Of a stretch of 8,275 bases of DNA, positions 5,823-8,275 are shown piece after piece (the stretch's first letter is position 1; the number at the start of each line of letters is the position of its first letter). The notes beneath the pieces were generated by a model, which saw only the letters and a program-made list of their open reading frames with translations, was not told where the DNA came from and searched no databases. Source of the DNA: an uncultured Taibaiella sp. (GTDB taxonomy: Bacteria > Bacteroidota > Bacteroidia > Chitinophagales > Chitinophagaceae); NCBI GenBank assembly GCA_937871155.1, contig CALMXV010000036.1:1-8275 (forward strand), written 5' to 3'. Position numbers and translations under genes: made by a program.

Positions 5823-7457
5823 ATGCATAACGCCTATTTCCAATTTGCAGAGCCCAAAAACGAACCGGTGCTCAACTATGCACCAGGCTCGCCAGAACGC
5901 GCCTCTCTACAAGCAGCCCTTGCTGAAATGAAAGCTCAGAAGCGAGATATTCCCATGTACATAGGAGGGAAAGAAGTACGCACAAAAGATAAAAAAGAAA
6001 TTCGTCCGCCACATGAAACGGCACATCTTCTTGGCCAGTTTTCTGCTGGCGACAAAACTCATGTGAAAAAAGCAATTGACGCTGCACTGAATGCTCGTGA
6101 GGATTGGGCGAATATGCCCTGGGAACATCGTGCTGGCATCTTCTTAAAAGCGGCGGATTTGTTAGCTAATAAATATCGTTGGAAAATGAATGCAGCTACC
6201 ATGCTCGGGCAAAGCAAAAACGCCTACCAAGCAGAAATTGATAGCGCTTGCGAACTGATAGACTTCTTACGTTTCAATGTGTATTACCTTACTGAAATAT
6301 ACAAACAACAACCACTCTCTCCTGCCGGTGTCCACAACCGTATGGAGTATCGTCCACTTGAGGGATTTGTACTCGCAGTTACGCCTTTCAACTTCACAGC
6401 TATTGGAGGCAATTTGCCAACTTCTGCTGCTATGTGTGGTAATGTGGTCGTTTGGAAACCTGCCAATACACAAATCTATTCCGCTAGCGTATTTATGGAT
6501 ATCTTGATTGAAGCAGGATTGCCGGCAGGAGTTATCAACTTAGTATATGCCCCAGGCCCAGTAATGGGTGAAATGTGTTTTGCTCATGCTGATTTTGCCG
6601 GAGTACACTTTACCGGCTCCACGGGAGTGTTCCAAGATATGTGGAAGACCATAGGCAACAACATTGCTAAGTACAAAACCTATCCGCGCATTGTAGGCGA
6701 AACCGGTGGTAAAGATTTTGTATTTGTACATCCTAATTCTGATGTGAAAGCTGTAGTAGCTGCGTTGGCAAGAGGTGCCTTCGAATATCAAGGACAGAAA
6801 TGTTCTGCTGCTTCAAGAGCATACTTACCTTCTAACCTAATAGAAGATGTACGCGAACAATTAGTAAAAGAAGTACAATCCATGAAAATGGGTGTGGTAG
6901 ATGATTTCACCAACTTCATCAATGCCGTAATCGACGAAAAATCTTTTAACAGCCTGAAAAAATATATTGATGGTGTAGCCAGCAGCAAAGGCAAAGCAAC
7001 TATTATCTGCGGTGGTGTATGTGATAAGAAAAAAGGATGGTTTATTGAGCCGACAATTATTGAAACCACCGACCCGAAATATGTAACTATGTGTGAAGAG
7101 CTTTTCGGCCCGGTACTCACCATCTATGTTTATGATGAAGAGAAATGGGAAGAAACCTTAGAGGTCGTTGACCGCACTTCTCCGTATGCACTTACAGGAG
7201 CTATCTTCTCCAACGACCGCTATGCTATTGAATTGATGACCCGTAAGCTGGTAAATGCAGCAGGCAACTTCTATATCAACGACAAGCCTACAGGTGCCGT
7301 AGTAGGGCAACAACCATTTGGTGGTGCCCGTGCTTCCGGAACGAATGATAAAGCAGGCTCGCAACTAAACCTTTACAGATGGCTAAGCGCAAGAACTGTA
7401 AAAGAAACCTTAGTACCACCTACGGATTATCGTTATTCTTTTTTACAAGAAGACTAA
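5823..7457 (+). CDS. pruA: L-glutamate gamma-semialdehyde dehydrogenase (1-pyrroline-5-carboxylate dehydrogenase)
   Basis: This cytoplasmic aldehyde dehydrogenase oxidises L-glutamate 5-semialdehyde (from 1-pyrroline-5-carboxylate) to L-glutamate with NAD+, the second step of proline breakdown. From the ATG at 5823 it has 544 residues, the usual length of the monofunctional P5C dehydrogenases (about 540-545). The start is supported by the -7 element only 37 nt upstream and by the family-like beginning FAEPKNEPVLNYAPGSPER. Visible active-site parts are TPFNF with Asn190, FTGSTGVF (263-270) of the NAD-binding fold, VGETGGKD with the general base Glu293, GQKCSAAS with the nucleophile Cys327, EELFGP (425-430), and the substrate-end signature PTGAVVGQQPFGGARASGTN (489-508), all typical of P5C dehydrogenase. 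No proline dehydrogenase gene is in the window, so the partner enzyme must be encoded elsewhere. A hairpin terminator about 100 nt beyond the stop indicates a single-gene transcript. There is no Shine-Dalgarno sequence. Confidence 0.97.
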   Translation: MHNAYFQFAEPKNEPVLNYAPGSPERASLQAALAEMKAQKRDIPMYIGGKEVRTKDKKEIRPPHETAHLLGQFSAGDKTHVKKAIDAALNAREDWANMPWEHRAGIFLKAADLLANKYRWKMNAATMLGQSKNAYQAEIDSACELIDFLRFNVYYLTEIYKQQPLSPAGVHNRMEYRPLEGFVLAVTPFNFTAIGGNLPTSAAMCGNVVVWKPANTQIYSASVFMDILIEAGLPAGVINLVYAPGPVMGEMCFAHADFAGVHFTGSTGVFQDMWKTIGNNIAKYKTYPRIVGETGGKDFVFVHPNSDVKAVVAALARGAFEYQGQKCSAASRAYLPSNLIEDVREQLVKEVQSMKMGVVDDFTNFINAVIDEKSFNSLKKYIDGVASSKGKATIICGGVCDKKKGWFIEPTIIETTDPKYVTMCEELFGPVLTIYVYDEEKWEETLEVVDRTSPYALTGAIFSNDRYAIELMTRKLVNAAGNFYINDKPTGAVVGQQPFGGARASGTNDKAGSQLNLYRWLSARTVKETLVPPTDYRYSFLQED

Positions 7458-7561
7458 ACTATTTTTTGAACTAAGCAGGGTTGCTACTATGAAGCATCCG
7501 TTGCGACGCTCCATTCATCGTTCTCTTTACTAGGAGGCTTTTTGAATAGAGACAATTTTAT
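7458..7561. other. pruA 3' untranslated region without recognised gene
   Basis: Between the pruA stop and the terminator hairpin lie about 100 nt. The middle (about 7495-7523) is less AT-rich than its flanks. An ATG at 7489 opens a frame of only 14 codons ending in TAG at 7531-7533, with five Arg or Lys, but it has no ribosome-binding site or other support, so I do not call it a gene. Confidence 0.4.
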
Positions 7562-7589
7562 AAGGAGAGTTAATACGACTCTCCTTTTT
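7562..7589 (+). terminator. Hairpin terminator of pruA
   Basis: AAGGAGAGT (7562-7570) pairs perfectly with ACTCTCCTT (7578-7586) across a 7-nt loop, and the right arm runs into a T-run (7585-7589). This is a good intrinsic terminator on the plus strand and separates pruA from the following secreted-protein gene. Confidence 0.8.
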
Positions 7590-7666
7590 ACTTTAAAATA
7601 AATCGGGATAAGTACCATTTCTTTCATCTATAAAATAGTAACTTAGCCTCATAAAAACTTTTCCTT

Positions 7667-8275
7667 ATGATTAAACGTTTATTCCTTCTTCTTACTACGT
7701 TCTATGCCGCTCAAAGTTTTGGGCAAGTATGGACTTATGACTTCGGCTCCATAGCGGATTCTATCACATCAGGCACTGCCACCAGCCCTACCTTTTTACC
7801 AGCTACCTCTGACGGAGGTAATGTTTATAACCGTATAGGATCAGGTGGCGGCAAAATTACCGTTCGCAATTTTTCAAATTTTGGTACAGGTAGCGCATTA
7901 CGATTACAAGCACCTACCGGTACTTCGGTAAATAAAATTGGTTTTTACGGGCTCCCTAGTTCCTCTAAAACATTTGGTATCCGTTTTACCGCATCATTTG
8001 GAGATACATTAAATGGCACTCCAACAAGTCCATCCGGTAAATTTTACTTTTTTGCTGGCAATGGTAATTCCTTCTACAATGCAAGCGGCTTTACCGGGTC
8101 TCAACTCTTCTCTGCAATCCAATGGAATTATACAGCTACCGGTGTAACCATGGACGGAAGAATTGGAAGTAGCTGGACTGGATTAACAACGCCTACTGTT
8201 GCTTATACTACCAGTACAGAATTTACAGTATATATCAATAATGATTTAACCTCAGTAACCTATACCGGCGTTGAT
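7667..8275 (+). CDS. Secreted beta-rich protein, probable type IX secretion substrate, N-terminal part (partial)
   Basis: An ATG at 7667 opens a frame of 203 codons with no stop up to the right edge. Residues 1-20 (MIKRLFLLLTTFYAAQSFGQ) form a clear signal peptide with cleavage around Gly19-Gln20. The mature part starts VWTYDFGS and is rich in Gly, Ser, Thr and aromatic residues with short predicted beta strands, for example FLPATSDGGNVYNRIGSGGG, KITVRNFSNFGTGSALRLQAP and NKIGFYGLPSS. This pattern, with alternating strands and GG-containing turns, is seen at the start of large Bacteroidota surface proteins that carry a C-terminal type IX sorting domain. That domain would lie outside the window, so the secretion route is an inference. 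No enzyme motif is visible. It follows the pruA terminator and therefore should have its own promoter. The best candidate is an imperfect element TAACTTAG at 7639-7646, about 20 nt before the ATG. Confidence 0.75.
   Translation, partial: MIKRLFLLLTTFYAAQSFGQVWTYDFGSIADSITSGTATSPTFLPATSDGGNVYNRIGSGGGKITVRNFSNFGTGSALRLQAPTGTSVNKIGFYGLPSSSKTFGIRFTASFGDTLNGTPTSPSGKFYFFAGNGNSFYNASGFTGSQLFSAIQWNYTATGVTMDGRIGSSWTGLTTPTVAYTTSTEFTVYINNDLTSVTYTGVD

Noticed and set aside
5872..7364. Several 60-111 codon frames on both strands within pruA
   Set aside because: pruA is complete with all active-site motifs, so these are shadow frames.

Overview
The window is chromosomal, low-GC DNA from a member of the Bacteroidota. 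It probably comes from Chitinophagia or a nearby lineage, but I cannot name a genus. Four things point there: repeated promoter -7 elements of the form TAnnTTTG, weak or absent Shine-Dalgarno sequences, a DUF4369-plus-thioredoxin lipoprotein, and a large-looking surface protein whose N-terminal style matches type IX secretion substrates.

Layout from left to right. On the minus strand lies the N-terminal part of an SPFH/band 7 membrane protein, cut by the window edge, with a good promoter. Next, also on minus, is trhO, the oxygen-dependent tRNA U34 hydroxylase; a 31-nt perfect palindrome sits between the two. A small exported protein of unknown function (plus strand, GTG start) is transcribed divergently from trhO. 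It converges on a TlpA/ResA-type thioredoxin lipoprotein (minus) whose C-terminus appears to be cut short by an in-frame stop. Upstream of that, on minus, is a 683-residue exported helical-repeat protein I cannot assign. On the plus strand follow pruA (L-glutamate-gamma-semialdehyde dehydrogenase) with its promoter and a hairpin terminator, and then the start of a secreted beta-rich protein that runs off the right edge.

The genes look like separately transcribed housekeeping and envelope units, not one operon. Three genes (trhO, the thioredoxin lipoprotein, pruA) have a -7 element 15-40 nt before the preferred start codon. In the last two this decides between alternative starts. I saw no mobile elements, CRISPR arrays, tRNA or rRNA genes, or defence-type cassettes. 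The most useful points for a second look are the interrupted C-terminus of the thioredoxin lipoprotein, the unassigned 683-residue protein, and the palindrome downstream of trhO. I do not see convincing evidence of a new multi-gene system here.
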